Assembly (NCBI GenBank): GCA_937881525.1
Contig: CALGEE010000548.1
Span: 1-32,343 of the forward strand
Length of the DNA: 32,343 bases
Source: an uncultured Sphingomonadales bacterium
GTDB lineage: Bacteria > Pseudomonadota > Alphaproteobacteria > Sphingomonadales > Sphingomonadaceae
Direction: 5' to 3'
Notes under the pieces: model-generated
The model's input: only the letters and a program-made list of their open reading frames with translations
Told to the model about the DNA's origin: nothing
The model's database searches: none
Shown: piece after piece, positions 8,851 through 19,571 of the stretch
Numbering within the stretch: position 1 is the first letter of the stretch
Layout of the letters: every line of letters starts with the position of its first letter
Made by a program: the position numbers and the translations under genes

Positions 8851-8866
8851 GCCCGAATCTTCGGGC
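8851..8866 (+). promoter_or_regulatory. Hairpin in the rpoB leader
   Basis: GCCCGA and TCGGGC form a perfect 6-bp stem around a 4-nt loop, 75 nt before the rpoB start. A pyrimidine-rich segment with CCTTTTC follows after about 12 nt, so it is not a classic terminator. It could be an attenuator-like or protein-binding element, but it could also be incidental. Confidence 0.4.
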
Positions 8867-8941
8867 ATTGCTATGCGGCCTTTTCTTGTCTGGTGGACAA
8901 TCTTCCTGCGCTTGGCATTTCTAACTGAGGCAAAGCACCTT

Positions 8942-11900
8942 ATGGCATCCCATCCCGCTCCTGCGACATTGTCGCGTCAAAAGCGTATCCGCAAAATCTT
9001 TGGTAACATCCACGAAGTTATCAACATGCCCAACCTCATCGAGGTCCAGCGTGAGAGCTATGAACAGTTCCTGCGTTCTGACCCGTCGATTGGCTATGTA
9101 TCTGGTCTTGAAAAGACGCTGCGCAGCGTCTTTCCGGTTAGGGATTTTGCCGGCACCTCGGAACTCGACTTCGTGCATTACGAATTGGAAGATCCTAAAT
9201 TTGACGTTGAAGAATGCCGTCAGCGCGGAATTACCTATGCGGCGCAGATGAAGGTTACGTTGCGCCTGATCGTGTTTGAGGTTGACCCCGACACCGAAGC
9301 GCGTTCGGTTCTCGATATCAAGGAGCAGGACGTCTACATGGGCGACATGCCGCTCATGACGCATAACGGCACCTTCTTCATCAACGGTACAGAGCGCGTT
9401 ATCGTCTCGCAGATGCACCGTTCGCCGGGCGTATTGTTCGACCATGACCGCGGCAAAACGCACAGCAGCGGCAAATATCTGTTTGCAGCGCGCGTCATTC
9501 CGTATCGCGGTTCGTGGCTCGACTTTGAATTCGACGCCAAGGACATCGTTAACGTCCGTATCGACCGTAAGCGCAAATTGCCGGTCACGACCTTGCTTTA
9601 CTCGCTTGGCCTGAACGACGAAGAAATCCTCGGTCACTTCTATGACCGCGTAACATTTGCACGTGGCAAGGGTGGATGGAAAATTCCTTTCAATTCCGAG
9701 CAATGGCGCGCATCGAAGCCGATGTTCGACATTGTCGATGCCAAGACGGGTGAAGTCGTATTCCCAGCCGGTACAAAGATCACCCCGCGCGCTGCCAACA
9801 AGGCAGTCAAGGATGGCCTGACCGACTTGCTGATCCCGACCGAGGAAATCTTCGGCCGTTATTCGGCATTCGACCTTATCGATGAAAAGACTGGCCGCAT
9901 TTATGTGGAAGCGGGCGATGAAATCACCGCCGAAAACCTTGAAACGGTGGACAGGGCAGGCATCGACAGCCTTGAACTGCTCGACATTGACCATGTCATC
10001 ACGGGCGCATGGATGCGCAACACGTTGAAGGCCGACAAGGCTGAGAACCGTGACATGGGCCTTGATGCGATCTACCGCGTCATGCGTCCTGGCGAACCGC
10101 CAACGCGCGAAACCGCAGAAGCGTTGTTCGCTGGTCTGTTCTTTGACGCAGACCGCTACGACCTGAGCGCGGTTGGCCGCGTAAAGCTCAACATGCGTTT
10201 GAACTTGGATGTTGAAGACACACTCACCACGCTGCGCACGGAAGATATCCTCGCCGTGGTCAAGGAACTGGTGAACCTGAAAGACGGCAAGGGCGAAATC
10301 GACGATATCGATAACCTCGGCAACCGTCGTGTCCGTTCAGTCGGCGAATTGCTGGAGAACCAGTATCGCGTAGGCTTGCTGCGTATGGAGCGTGCGGTGA
10401 AGGAGCGGATGAGCTCGGTCGACGTATCGACCGTGATGCCAAACGACCTGATTAACGCCAAGCCAGCGGTTGCTGCTGTGCGCGAATTCTTTGGTTCGTC
10501 GCAATTGTCGCAGTTTATGGATCAGACCAACCCGCTTTCAGAAGTCACCCATAAGCGCCGTGTTTCGGCGCTTGGACCAGGTGGTCTGACCCGTGAGCGT
10601 GCAGGCTTTGAAGTCCGCGACGTTCACCCTACCCATTATGGCCGTATCTGCCCGATTGAAACGCCGGAAGGCCCGAACATTGGTCTGATCAACTCGCTGG
10701 CATCATTCAGCCGCGTGAACAAATATGGCTTTATCGAAACGCCATATCGCAAGGTCGTAGACAATAAGGTCACCGACGACGTGGTCTATCTCTCCGCAAT
10801 GGAAGAGCAAAAGAACACCATCGCGCAGGCGAACGCCGAACTGAACGCCGATGGCAGCTTTGTCGAAGATCTGATTTCGTCGCGTGAAGCAGGTGAATTC
10901 CTGATGGCGCCGCGTGACCAGATTACTTTGATGGACGTCTCGCCAAAGCAGCTTGTTTCGGTCGCAGCATCGCTCATCCCGTTCCTCGAAAACGATGACG
11001 CAAACCGCGCATTGATGGGTTCCAACATGCAACGTCAGGCTGTGCCTCTGCTGCGTGCAGAAGCACCATTTGTCGGAACTGGCATGGAAGAAACCGTGGC
11101 ACGTGACTCCGGCGCTGCCATTGGCGCACGCCGCACAGGTATTGTCGACCAAGTCGATGCAACCCGTATCGTCGTCCGCGTTACTGGCGATGTTGAACCC
11201 GGCAAGTCGGGCGTAGACATTTACACGTTGCAGAAATTCCAGCGCTCCAACCAGAATACCTGCATCAACCAGAAGCCTTTGGTGAAGGTCGGTGACGTAA
11301 TCGAAGCTGGCGACATTATTGCTGACGGTCCTTCGACCGAACTGGGTGAACTCGCATTGGGCAAGAACAGTCTCGTCGCGTTTATGCCTTGGAACGGATA
11401 TAACTACGAAGACTCGATCCTGATCTCCGAGCGTATCGTGAAAGACGATGTGTTCACATCGGTCCATATCGAAGAATTCGAAGTCATGGCCCGCGACACG
11501 AAGCTTGGACAAGAAGACATAACCCGCGATATTCCAAATGTGGGAGAAGACGCGCTTCGCAGCCTTGATGAAGCCGGCATTGTCTACATCGGCGCTGAAG
11601 TGCACCCAGGTGACATTTTGGTCGGCAAGATCACGCCAAAGGGCGAAAGCCCAATGACACCAGAAGAAAAGCTGCTGCGCGCCATCTTTGGTGAAAAGGC
11701 AAGCGATGTGCGTGACACGTCGCTGCGTCTATCGCCAGGCGTTGCGGGTACTGTGGTGCAAGTCCGCGTCTTTAACCGTCATGGTATCGATAAAGACGAA
11801 CGTGCGATGGCCATCGAACGTGAAGAAATTGAGCGCCTTGCGAAGGACCGCGAGGACGAACGTTCGATTTTGAACCGTGCGACTTACAACCGCTTGAAAG

Positions 11901-13099
11901 ACATGCTCATTGGTCAGACTGCAGCAGCAGCGCCAACGGGCATCAAAAAGGGCGACATCATCACTGAGGATAATCTCAGCGAAGTCGAACGTTACGAATG
12001 GTGGAAAATTGCCGTTGCCGACGACAAGGTGCAAGGCGACCTTGAAGCCGTCAAGGTTCAGTATGATGAAGCCGTTAAACTGATCGTCGAGAAGTTCGAA
12101 GATCGTCGTGAGAAGCTGGAGCGTGGCGATGAGCTTGCACCAGGCGTGCTCAAGATGGTCAAGGTTTTCGTCGCAGTGAAGCGTAAGCTGCAGCCAGGCG
12201 ACAAAATGGCCGGACGTCACGGGAACAAGGGTGTTATCTCGCGGATCCTTCCGCAAGAAGACATGCCGTTCTTGGCCGATGGTACGCCAGTTGACATCGT
12301 GCTCAACCCATTGGGTGTGCCGTCACGTATGAATGTGGGGCAGATTTTCGAAACCCATCTTGGTTGGGCTGCGCGTAGTTTGGGTATGCAAATTGGTGAT
12401 GCTCTTGAAGAGTGGCGCCATGCAAACCCGAACCCCCAAGCAGCTGCGCCTCCAGCAGTCGTGCGTGAACGTTTGGCAAAGGCCTATGGCGACAATTACG
12501 CAGACGAGATCAATGGTCGCAGCGATGCCGACATCATTGAGCTTGCTGGTAATGTCAGAACAGGTATTCCCATGGGCACACCCGTGTTCGACGGTGCGCG
12601 TGAAGCCGACGTGACGAAGATGCTCCAGCTTGCAGGGCTCGATGGCTCTGGCCAATCCGACCTGTTCGACGGACGCACCGGCGACATCTTCGACCGCAAG
12701 GTTACCGTGGGCATCATTTACATGCTTAAGCTGCATCACCTTGTTGATGACAAGATCCACGCCCGTTCGATCGGACCGTACAGCCTTGTTACACAACAAC
12801 CACTGGGTGGTAAGGCGCAATTCGGCGGCCAGCGTTTCGGGGAAATGGAATGCTGGGCACTTCAAGCCTATGGCGCTGCTTATACCTTGCAGGAAATGCT
12901 GACGGTCAAATCCGATGATGTCATCGGTCGTACCAAAGTTTACGAAGCGATCGTCAAAGGTGATGACAGCTTCGAAGCAGGTATCCCCGAAAGCTTCAAC
13001 GTTCTGGTTAAGGAAATGCGCTCGCTCGGCCTCAATGTTGAGCTGAAGGCACATGATTTGATCGAGGGTGACGAAGACTTTGCCGAGGCAGCTGAATAA
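8942..13099 (+). CDS. rpoB: DNA-directed RNA polymerase subunit beta
   Basis: This 1385-residue protein is the beta subunit of RNA polymerase. The N-terminus reads [19 protein letters not shown] from about residue 12. The rifampicin region [23 protein letters not shown] is followed by [19 protein letters not shown], near residues 518-560. The late [12 protein letters not shown] block and the C-terminal [21 protein letters not shown] region are intact. The three common resistance positions carry the sensitive residues (Asp near 527, His537, Ser542). The start is the ATG at 8942, with GAGG at 8927-8930. An in-frame ATG at 8873 would add a hydrophobic extension of 23 residues unlike any RpoB start. 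Codon use favours CGT and GGT more than in neighbouring genes, as expected for high expression. Confidence 0.98.
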   Translation: MASHPAPATLSRQKRIRKIFGNIHEVINMPNLIEVQRESYEQFLRSDPSIGYVSGLEKTLRSVFPVRDFAGTSELDFVHYELEDPKFDVEECRQRGITYAAQMKVTLRLIVFEVDPDTEARSVLDIKEQDVYMGDMPLMTHNGTFFINGTERVIVSQMHRSPGVLFDHDRGKTHSSGKYLFAARVIPYRGSWLDFEFDAKDIVNVRIDRKRKLPVTTLLYSLGLNDEEILGHFYDRVTFARGKGGWKIPFNSEQWRASKPMFDIVDAKTGEVVFPAGTKITPRAANKAVKDGLTDLLIPTEEIFGRYSAFDLIDEKTGRIYVEAGDEITAENLETVDRAGIDSLELLDIDHVITGAWMRNTLKADKAENRDMGLDAIYRVMRPGEPPTRETAEALFAGLFFDADRYDLSAVGRVKLNMRLNLDVEDTLTTLRTEDILAVVKELVNLKDGKGEIDDIDNLGNRRVRSVGELLENQYRVGLLRMERAVKERMSSVDVSTVMPNDLINAKPAVAAVREFFGSSQLSQFMDQTNPLSEVTHKRRVSALGPGGLTRERAGFEVRDVHPTHYGRICPIETPEGPNIGLINSLASFSRVNKYGFIETPYRKVVDNKVTDDVVYLSAMEEQKNTIAQANAELNADGSFVEDLISSREAGEFLMAPRDQITLMDVSPKQLVSVAASLIPFLENDDANRALMGSNMQRQAVPLLRAEAPFVGTGMEETVARDSGAAIGARRTGIVDQVDATRIVVRVTGDVEPGKSGVDIYTLQKFQRSNQNTCINQKPLVKVGDVIEAGDIIADGPSTELGELALGKNSLVAFMPWNGYNYEDSILISERIVKDDVFTSVHIEEFEVMARDTKLGQEDITRDIPNVGEDALRSLDEAGIVYIGAEVHPGDILVGKITPKGESPMTPEEKLLRAIFGEKASDVRDTSLRLSPGVAGTVVQVRVFNRHGIDKDERAMAIEREEIERLAKDREDERSILNRATYNRLKDMLIGQTAAAAPTGIKKGDIITEDNLSEVERYEWWKIAVADDKVQGDLEAVKVQYDEAVKLIVEKFEDRREKLERGDELAPGVLKMVKVFVAVKRKLQPGDKMAGRHGNKGVISRILPQEDMPFLADGTPVDIVLNPLGVPSRMNVGQIFETHLGWAARSLGMQIGDALEEWRHANPNPQAAAPPAVVRERLAKAYGDNYADEINGRSDADIIELAGNVRTGIPMGTPVFDGAREADVTKMLQLAGLDGSGQSDLFDGRTGDIFDRKVTVGIIYMLKLHHLVDDKIHARSIGPYSLVTQQPLGGKAQFGGQRFGEMECWALQAYGAAYTLQEMLTVKSDDVIGRTKVYEAIVKGDDSFEAGIPESFNVLVKEMRSLGLNVELKAHDLIEGDEDFAEAAE

Positions 13100-13108
13100 A
13101 GCAGAGAT

Positions 13109-13128
13109 GGGCGGATTTCGGTCCGCCC
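13109..13128 (+). promoter_or_regulatory. Hairpin 1 in the rpoB-rpoC spacer
   Basis: GGGCGGA (13109-13115) pairs perfectly with TCCGCCC (13122-13128) around a 6-nt loop, nine bases after the rpoB stop. No T-run follows, so it is not an intrinsic terminator. It may protect or separate the two messages, or serve as a processing site. Confidence 0.5.
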
Positions 13129-13152
13129 CCTGTCCCTGCCTTTAGGTTTTCA

Positions 13153-13166
13153 TGGGCAATAGCCCA
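13153..13166 (+). promoter_or_regulatory. Hairpin 2 just before the rpoC ribosome binding site
   Basis: TGGGC and GCCCA form a 5-bp stem with an AATA loop, ending three bases before the GAGG that serves rpoC. Its position could affect ribosome loading. The stem is short and may be chance. Confidence 0.3.
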
Positions 13167-13180
13167 CTGAGGAAATGAAT

Positions 13181-16100
13181 ATGAACGAACTATCGAAATT
13201 CAACAATCCCATCGCCAAGGTCGAAACCTTTGACCAGATCCAGATCGGGATTGCATCGCCGGAGAAAATCCGCAGCTGGTCTTTTGGCGAAATCAAAAAG
13301 CCGGAAACCATCAACTATCGTACGTTCAAGCCAGAGCGTGACGGCCTTTTCTGCGCGCGCATCTTTGGTCCGGTAAAGGATTATGAGTGCCTTTGCGGCA
13401 AGTATAAGCGCATGAAGTATAAGGGCGTCGTCTGCGAAAAGTGCGGCGTTGAAGTTACAGTTACCAAGGTACGCCGTGAGCGTATGGGCCATATCGAGCT
13501 TGCTGCGCCTGTTGCCCATATCTGGTTCTTGAAGTCGCTGCCATCGCGCATTGGCCTTTTGCTCGACATGCAGTTGAAGCAACTTGAGCGCGTATTATAC
13601 TTCGAAAATTACATCGTAACTGAACCTGGTCTGACCGCACTTGAGAAGTTCCAGTTGCTGAGCGAAGATGAATTGCTCGATGCGCAGGACGAATATGGCG
13701 AAGACGCCTTTACCGCCAGCATTGGTGCGGAAGCCGTCAAGACCATGTTGATGGACCTCGACCTTGAGCAAGAGCGTACCGACCTGCTCGACGAGCTGGC
13801 CGTTACCAAGTCGGAACTTAAGCCGAAGAAGATCATCAAGCGTTTGAAGGTCGTCGAAAGCTTCATCGATTCCGGCAACAAGCCAGAGTGGATGATCTTG
13901 GACGTCATTCCCGTCATTCCGCCAGAATTGCGCCCACTGGTGCCGCTGGATGGTGGCCGTTTTGCAACGTCCGATCTCAACGATCTTTATCGCCGCGTCA
14001 TCAACCGCAACAACCGTTTGAAGCGCCTTATCGAGCTGCGCGCTCCAGACATCATTGTTCGCAACGAAAAGCGTATGCTGCAGGAAGCTGTTGACGCGTT
14101 GTTCGACAATGGCCGTCGCGGCCGTACGATCACGGGCGCCAACAAGCGTCCGCTAAAGTCGTTGTCCGACATGCTCAAGGGCAAGCAAGGCCGCTTCCGC
14201 CAAAACCTTTTGGGCAAGCGCGTCGATTATTCGGGCCGTTCGGTCATCGTGACCGGTCCCGAACTGAAATTGCATCAGTGCGGCCTGCCAAAGAAAATGG
14301 CGCTCGAACTGTTCAAGCCATTCATCTACTCGCGTTTGGATGCAAAGGGTCTTTCGATGACTCTGAAGCAAGCCAAGAAGTGGGTTGAAAAGGAGCGCAA
14401 GGAAGTTTGGGACATCCTCGACGAGGTTATCCGCGAGCATCCTGTGTTGCTGAACCGCGCACCTACGCTGCACCGTTTGGGCATTCAGGCGTTCGAACCT
14501 GTCCTGATTGAAGGCAAGGCGATCCAGCTTCACCCATTGGTCTGCTCGGCATTTAACGCCGACTTCGATGGTGACCAGATGGCCGTCCACGTTCCATTGA
14601 GCCTTGAAGCACAGCTTGAAGCACGCGTATTGATGATGTCGACCAACAACATCCTATCGCCCGCCAATGGTAAGCCAATCATCGTTCCTTCCCAGGATAT
14701 GGTCTTGGGTCTGTATTATCTCTCAATGGATCGCCGCGGCGAACCAGGCGAAGGCATGATGCTGTCCGATATGGCCGAAGTGCATCAGGCAATTGAAGTG
14801 GGTGCGGTAACGCTTCACTCCAAGATCATCGCCCGCGTGCCACAGACGGGTGAAGACGGCGTTGAGCGCATGGTGCGCTTCGACACCACACCTGGCCGTA
14901 TGTTGCTTGCAGAAACGCTGCCAAAGAGTCACCGCGTACCATTCGAAACCGTCAACCGCCTTCTCACGAAGAAGGAAATTGGCGACGTTATCGATCAGGT
15001 CTACCGTCACACGGGTCAGAAGGACACGGTTCTCTTCGCAGATGCGATCATGTCGCTTGGCTTCAAATATGCGTTCAAGGCCGGTATTTCGTTCGGCAAG
15101 GACGACATGATCATTCCGGAAGAAAAAACCGAAATGGTTGCCGAAACCAAGGCGATTGTTGCCGATTTTGAGCAGCAATATCAGGACGGCCTGATCACGC
15201 AGCAGGAAAAGTATAACAAGGTGATCGACGCCTGGTCCACATGCGGTGACAAGGTCGCCAACGCCATGATGGACAAGCTGAAGGCTTCGCCAATGGACGA
15301 ACATGGCCGCGAATTGCCGGTCAACTCGGTCTATATGATGAGCCACTCCGGTGCCCGTGGTTCGCCCGCGCAGATGAAGCAGCTTGCCGGTATGCGTGGG
15401 TTGATGGCCAAGCCTTCGGGCGAGATCATCGAAACACCGATCATTTCGAACTTTAAGGAAGGTCTGACCGTTCTCGAGTATTTCAACTCGACCCACGGTG
15501 CGCGTAAGGGTCTGGCCGATACCGCACTGAAGACAGCAAACTCAGGTTATCTGACGCGTCGTCTGGTGGACGTATCGCAGGATTGTACCATCGTTGAAGT
15601 CGATTGCGGCACAGAGCGTGCCTTGGAAATGCGTTCGATCGTGCAGGGTGGTTCAACGATCGCCTCGCTTGGTGAACGTGTTCTTGGTCGTACCACAGCA
15701 GAAAACATCATGGGCCTTGATGGTAAGGTATTGATCCCATCGGGAACCTTGCTCGACGAGCGGATGGTTATTGCTATGGAAGAAACCGGCATTCAGGCGC
15801 TGAAGATCCGCTCGCCATTGGTGTGCGAATCTAAGGTCGGCGTTTGCGGTACCTGCTATGGTCGCGATCTTGCACGCGGTACGCCAGTGAACATCGGTGA
15901 AGCTGTCGGCGTTATCGCTGCCCAGTCCATCGGTGAGCCTGGCACGCAGCTGACCATGCGTACCTTCCACATTGGTGGTGCGGCGCAGTTGAACGAACAG
16001 TCAAACCTTGATGCGACCGCATCAGGTAAGGTCATGTATCGCGATCTGCCAAGCATCGTCGACAAGCGCAAGAAGCGTTTGGCGATGGCACGTAATGGTG

Positions 16101-17461
16101 AACTGATCATCGTCGACAAGGACGGCCGTGAAATGGAAATCCACCGTCTGCCATATGGCGCGACGCTGGCATTCCCGGATGGCGCCGAAGTCAGCGTGGG
16201 TGATCGTTTGGCCGAATGGGATCCATTCACCATGCCGATCATCACCGAAAAGTCGGGTGTTGTTAAATATCAGGACCTGATTGACGGCAAGACACTGACG
16301 GAACAGACCGACGAAGCAACGGGTATCGCCCAGCGCGTCGTTATCGAAGATCGTGCAGGCAGCCGCACCAAGAAGGAAGACCTTCGTCCCCGCATTACAT
16401 TGCTGGATGACGATAGCGGCGAATCTGCCCGTTATCTTCTGGGCGTTGGAACGATGTTGTCGGTCGAAGACGGTGCAACGGTTCAGGCAGGCGACGTTCT
16501 CGCACGTGTGACCCGTGAATCTGCTAAGACCCGTGACATCACCGGTGGTCTGCCGCGCGTCGCCGAATTGTTCGAAGCACGTATTCCAAAGGACAATGCA
16601 ATCATCGCCAAGATTTCGGGCCGCGTTGAATTCGTCCGGGATTATAAGGCGAAGCGCAAGATCGCGATTGTACCGGAAGAAGGCGATCGGATTGAGTATC
16701 TAATTCAGAAGTCCAAGGTACTCGACGTTCAGGAAGGCGATTTCGTTCGTAAGGGCGATAACCTGATTGCTGGTTCACCGAACCCGCATGACATTCTTGA
16801 AGTCATGGGCATTGAAGCGCTGGCTGAATATCTCGTTGCGGAAATTCAGGAAGTTTATCGTCTGCAGGGCGTGAAGATCAACGACAAGCACATCGAAACG
16901 ATCGTTCGTCAGATGCTGCAAAAGGTTGAGATCACCTTCGGTGGCGACACAACCCTGCTTCCAGGTGAACAGGTTGACCGCGAAGAAATGGACGCCATCA
17001 ATGCGAAGCTGGGCAAGGGCCAGGCGCATGCAACCGGCAATCCTGTTCTGCTCGGTATCACCAAGGCATCTTTGCAGACGCGTTCGTTCATCTCGGCGGC
17101 TTCCTTCCAGGAAACCACACGCGTCCTCACTCAGGCCGCTGTAGAAGGTAAGAAGGACATTTTGACCGGGTTGAAGGAAAACGTCATCGTTGGCCGCCTC
17201 ATCCCTGCGGGTACTGGCTCGGCCATGAACCGCATGCGGATTGCAGCAACCAGCCGAGACGTTGCACTCCGTGCCAGCTACAAGAAGCTTCAGGAAAGCC
17301 TGATAGCGCGAGAGACAGCGGTTGAAGAGCATGCTGCCGAACTGGCACAGGGTCCTGAAGCCGCCATTGGTGACGATGTGTTGGCAAAGGTCATCGCAGA
17401 TGACCTGACCACTGAAAATGCAGCGATCGATGACGTGGTCGAAAGCGGCGAAGAAGAATAA
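13181..17461 (+). CDS. rpoC: DNA-directed RNA polymerase subunit beta'
   Basis: This 1426-residue protein is the catalytic beta' subunit. The first zinc site has Cys70, Cys72, Cys85 and Cys88. The magnesium-binding motif NADFDGDQM places Asp461, Asp463 and Asp465 at the active site. The second zinc site uses Cys802, Cys882, Cys889 and Cys892. The trigger-loop region [16 protein letters not shown] is present. A GAGG at 13169-13172 sits eight bases before the ATG at 13181, so this start ([10 protein letters not shown]) is preferred; the ATG at 13175 is only two bases from the GAGG. The gene follows rpoB by about 80 nt with two hairpins between them, and ends in an intrinsic terminator. No inserted domain, split or intein was seen. 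Confidence 0.98.
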   Translation: MNELSKFNNPIAKVETFDQIQIGIASPEKIRSWSFGEIKKPETINYRTFKPERDGLFCARIFGPVKDYECLCGKYKRMKYKGVVCEKCGVEVTVTKVRRERMGHIELAAPVAHIWFLKSLPSRIGLLLDMQLKQLERVLYFENYIVTEPGLTALEKFQLLSEDELLDAQDEYGEDAFTASIGAEAVKTMLMDLDLEQERTDLLDELAVTKSELKPKKIIKRLKVVESFIDSGNKPEWMILDVIPVIPPELRPLVPLDGGRFATSDLNDLYRRVINRNNRLKRLIELRAPDIIVRNEKRMLQEAVDALFDNGRRGRTITGANKRPLKSLSDMLKGKQGRFRQNLLGKRVDYSGRSVIVTGPELKLHQCGLPKKMALELFKPFIYSRLDAKGLSMTLKQAKKWVEKERKEVWDILDEVIREHPVLLNRAPTLHRLGIQAFEPVLIEGKAIQLHPLVCSAFNADFDGDQMAVHVPLSLEAQLEARVLMMSTNNILSPANGKPIIVPSQDMVLGLYYLSMDRRGEPGEGMMLSDMAEVHQAIEVGAVTLHSKIIARVPQTGEDGVERMVRFDTTPGRMLLAETLPKSHRVPFETVNRLLTKKEIGDVIDQVYRHTGQKDTVLFADAIMSLGFKYAFKAGISFGKDDMIIPEEKTEMVAETKAIVADFEQQYQDGLITQQEKYNKVIDAWSTCGDKVANAMMDKLKASPMDEHGRELPVNSVYMMSHSGARGSPAQMKQLAGMRGLMAKPSGEIIETPIISNFKEGLTVLEYFNSTHGARKGLADTALKTANSGYLTRRLVDVSQDCTIVEVDCGTERALEMRSIVQGGSTIASLGERVLGRTTAENIMGLDGKVLIPSGTLLDERMVIAMEETGIQALKIRSPLVCESKVGVCGTCYGRDLARGTPVNIGEAVGVIAAQSIGEPGTQLTMRTFHIGGAAQLNEQSNLDATASGKVMYRDLPSIVDKRKKRLAMARNGELIIVDKDGREMEIHRLPYGATLAFPDGAEVSVGDRLAEWDPFTMPIITEKSGVVKYQDLIDGKTLTEQTDEATGIAQRVVIEDRAGSRTKKEDLRPRITLLDDDSGESARYLLGVGTMLSVEDGATVQAGDVLARVTRESAKTRDITGGLPRVAELFEARIPKDNAIIAKISGRVEFVRDYKAKRKIAIVPEEGDRIEYLIQKSKVLDVQEGDFVRKGDNLIAGSPNPHDILEVMGIEALAEYLVAEIQEVYRLQGVKINDKHIETIVRQMLQKVEITFGGDTTLLPGEQVDREEMDAINAKLGKGQAHATGNPVLLGITKASLQTRSFISAASFQETTRVLTQAAVEGKKDILTGLKENVIVGRLIPAGTGSAMNRMRIAATSRDVALRASYKKLQESLIARETAVEEHAAELAQGPEAAIGDDVLAKVIADDLTTENAAIDDVVESGEEE

Positions 17462-17485
17462 TCACCGCTTCACTCAAGTTAAAGC

Positions 17486-17518
17486 AAAGCCCGCTGGAAG
17501 CGATTCCGGCGGGCTTTT
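17486..17518 (+). terminator. Intrinsic terminator after rpoC
   Basis: A stem of 14 pairs (17486-17499 with 17504-17517, including one T-G wobble) closes a GCGA tetraloop and ends in TTTT. It lies 24 bases after the rpoC stop. It is the clearest terminator in the window and separates rpoBC from the MacAB-like genes. Confidence 0.92.
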
Positions 17519-17599
17519 GCTGTATTAGGTGCATAAATCACTAGCCGAATCTTCCCGCGCGGAATATACGGCGACAGACGCTAATTGAGGACGGGTCAG

Positions 17600-18877
17600 A
17601 TGTTTGAGGCAGTACGGGCTTGGGTGAAGCGGCATCGCGTTTGGTCGGCCATCATTGCGCTGATTTTTCTGCTCGTTCTATACCGCGCCCTTCGCCCTAC
17701 CCCGCATGACTATGAATATGTCAGCGAGGCTGTCACGCGCGGCGAAGTGCTGCGCAAGGTGTCCGCCAGCGGCAAGGTCCGCGCGCTAAATACGATCAAG
17801 GTCGGTACCGAAGTCTCGGGTCAGGTCACCAAGGTATATGTAGATTTCAATTCGCCCGTGAAAGCAGGGCAGATCCTTGCTGAGATTGACTCGACTCGTG
17901 TGCGCGCTCGCGTGCAGCAGTCCGAAGCCCAAGTTGCACTTGCCCGTGCGGGCTTGCAGCAAACAGTGGCCAATGTCGCGCGATCACAATCAGAACTTGA
18001 AATTCAGCAGCGTGATTTTGCGCGGCAAAAGGCCTTGGCGGATCGCGGCTTTGTTTCAAAGGCCGGCCTCGATCTGGCGCAGAGCAAACTCAATAGCGCG
18101 CGCAACGCGCTTCAGGTGGCACTGGCGCAAACGCAGAGCGGCAATGCCCAAATCCGCCAGGGTACAGCAGAGCTTTCATCCGCACAGCTTGATCTGAACC
18201 GCACCGTTATCATTGCGCCCGCAAGCGGCGTCATCATCAACAAGCTGGTTGAACCAGGCACTACTGTTGCGGCCAGTTTCCAGACACCCAATCTGTTCGA
18301 AATCGCCGCAGACACAAACAAGATGCAGGTCGAAGCATCCGTCGACGAGGCCGACATTGGCCAGATTGTCGAAGGGCAAAATGTGACCTTCACGGTCGAC
18401 AGCTACCCCGATGATGTGTTTCGCGCAAAAGTGCGGCAGGTCCGCAAAGCATCAGTCGAAACACAAAATGTCGTCAGCTATCTGGTTATTATCGACGTCA
18501 ATAACGCCGATGGCAAATTGCTACCGGGAATGACCGCAAATGTGGAAATCATCACCGGCGCCAAGGCAAATGTGCTGCGCGTGCCAACAAACGCGCTTCG
18601 CTTCCGCCCCAAATTGGCGGACCGGGGCGCACCTAAAAAGGACATGCCGGCTGCGCCCGGTAAAAAGGAAACCCCGGCGCCAATGCTCTATCTGGCAGGA
18701 TCTGACCCGTATAGACCCACACAGAAACAGGTTCAGCTTGGCCTGCAAGGTGACGACTATACCGAAGTGACTTCGGGTATCAAAGCAGGGGACAAGATAC
18801 TCGTCCGGACAAAATCTCTGAAACCGAAGACCCAAACCGAAGATAATGCGGACGAAAATGACAGCGCCGCTTCTTGA
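17600..18877 (+). CDS. MacA-like periplasmic adaptor (HlyD/RND adaptor family)
   Basis: This 425-residue protein has a short cytoplasmic N-terminus and a membrane anchor at about residues 14-28. A lipoyl-like half-motif (SGKVRALNTIKVGTEVSGQV) follows, then a long alanine/glutamine-rich coiled-coil hairpin, the second lipoyl half (IIAPASGVIINKLVEPG) and beta-barrel and membrane-proximal domains. That is the order in MacA and its relatives. It bridges an inner-membrane ABC permease to an outer-membrane channel. The next two genes encode the ATPase and permease, in overlapping order, so the three act together. The ATG at 17600 has GAGG at 17587-17590; an upstream in-frame TTG at 17585 is not needed. 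A TATACG at 17565-17570 could be a -10 element but lacks a good -35. The cargo is unknown. Confidence 0.88.
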   Translation: MFEAVRAWVKRHRVWSAIIALIFLLVLYRALRPTPHDYEYVSEAVTRGEVLRKVSASGKVRALNTIKVGTEVSGQVTKVYVDFNSPVKAGQILAEIDSTRVRARVQQSEAQVALARAGLQQTVANVARSQSELEIQQRDFARQKALADRGFVSKAGLDLAQSKLNSARNALQVALAQTQSGNAQIRQGTAELSSAQLDLNRTVIIAPASGVIINKLVEPGTTVAASFQTPNLFEIAADTNKMQVEASVDEADIGQIVEGQNVTFTVDSYPDDVFRAKVRQVRKASVETQNVVSYLVIIDVNNADGKLLPGMTANVEIITGAKANVLRVPTNALRFRPKLADRGAPKKDMPAAPGKKETPAPMLYLAGSDPYRPTQKQVQLGLQGDDYTEVTSGIKAGDKILVRTKSLKPKTQTEDNADENDSAAS

Positions 18878-19571
18878 AACGCATGATCTGGTAAAGGATT
18901 ATGTGATCGGCGGCGAGGTACTGCACGCCGTCAACAGTGTTTCCTTGACCATAAAACGTGGTGAGTTTGTTGCCATCATGGGCGCCAGCGGGTCGGGCAA
19001 ATCAACTTTCATGAATATGATCGGCTGCCTCGATGTGCCAACATCCGGCACATTGTTGCTCGACGGCATCGACACCAAAACGCTTGATAGCGATGCGCTT
19101 GCAGAAATCCGCAACCGCAAAATCGGCTTTGTGTTTCAGCAGTTCAACCTGCTCGCCCGAACCAGCGCGCTGGACAATGTCGCGGTGCCGCTGATTTATG
19201 CTGGCCTTGGCTACAGCGAGCGTCGCGCGCGCGCAAAGGCGAAGCTAGAAGCGATGGGACTTGGCAACCGCCTACAGAACACGCCAGCCAAGCTTTCGGG
19301 TGGACAGCAACAGCGCGTCGCAATCGCTCGTGCCCTGGTTACCAATCCGCTCATGCTGCTGGCCGACGAACCGACGGGCGCTCTCGATACGCAGACATCG
19401 CTGGATATCATGGGTATTTTTCAGAAACTGAACGACGAAGGCATCACCCTCATCGTTGTCACGCACGAGCCCGACATCGCCGAATATGCCGCCCGGCGAA
19501 TTGTCTTTCGCGACGGACAAGTCATTGAAGATGCCGCCGTCAAATCGCGCCGGCGGGTGGTTGCCGGATGA
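18858..19571 (+). CDS. MacB/LolD-type ABC transporter ATPase
   Basis: This 237-residue ABC ATPase has Walker [10 protein letters not shown] at residues 42-50, a Q-loop in VFQQFNLL, signature [15 protein letters not shown] and Walker [12 protein letters not shown], with a downstream H-loop (VVTHEPD). The sequence belongs to the LolD/MacB/FtsE group that drives extrusion or lipoprotein-release machines from inside the cell. It overlaps the adaptor gene by about 20 bases and the permease gene by four (ATGA). Two ATGs are possible, 18846 and 18858; the second has GGA at better spacing and gives the usual short N-terminus. In MacB proper the ATPase is fused to the permease; here they are separate. 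Confidence 0.92.
   Translation: MTAPLLETHDLVKDYVIGGEVLHAVNSVSLTIKRGEFVAIMGASGSGKSTFMNMIGCLDVPTSGTLLLDGIDTKTLDSDALAEIRNRKIGFVFQQFNLLARTSALDNVAVPLIYAGLGYSERRARAKAKLEAMGLGNRLQNTPAKLSGGQQQRVAIARALVTNPLMLLADEPTGALDTQTSLDIMGIFQKLNDEGITLIVVTHEPDIAEYAARRIVFRDGQVIEDAAVKSRRRVVAG

Larger units (their letters stand above)
8535..8941. other. Divergent lepA/rpoB intergenic region with rpoB leader
   Basis: This 407-nt region separates lepA (minus) from rpoB (plus). It holds a strong rpoB promoter (8718-8746) and a leader of about 190 nt with a hairpin at 8851-8866. No rplJ or rplL precedes rpoB here, although many bacteria have rplJL-rpoBC. A 60-codon minus frame (8643-8825) crosses the promoter and has no known likeness; I do not call it. 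No clear lepA promoter was identified on the minus strand. Confidence 0.7.

Noticed and set aside
8873-8941. In-frame N-terminal extension of RpoB starting at the 8873 ATG
   Set aside because: It would add a hydrophobic stretch unlike known RpoB starts, and the GAGG at 8927-8930 serves the ATG at 8942.
8921-9994. 357-codon minus-strand frame opposite rpoB
   Set aside because: It is antisense to highly conserved rpoB sequence; such long shadows arise from biased codon use. The same holds for 10703-11605, 12323-13054 and 14723-15496.
10480-10570. Possible rifampicin-resistance changes in RpoB
   Set aside because: The main resistance positions carry the usual sensitive residues (Asp, His, Ser).
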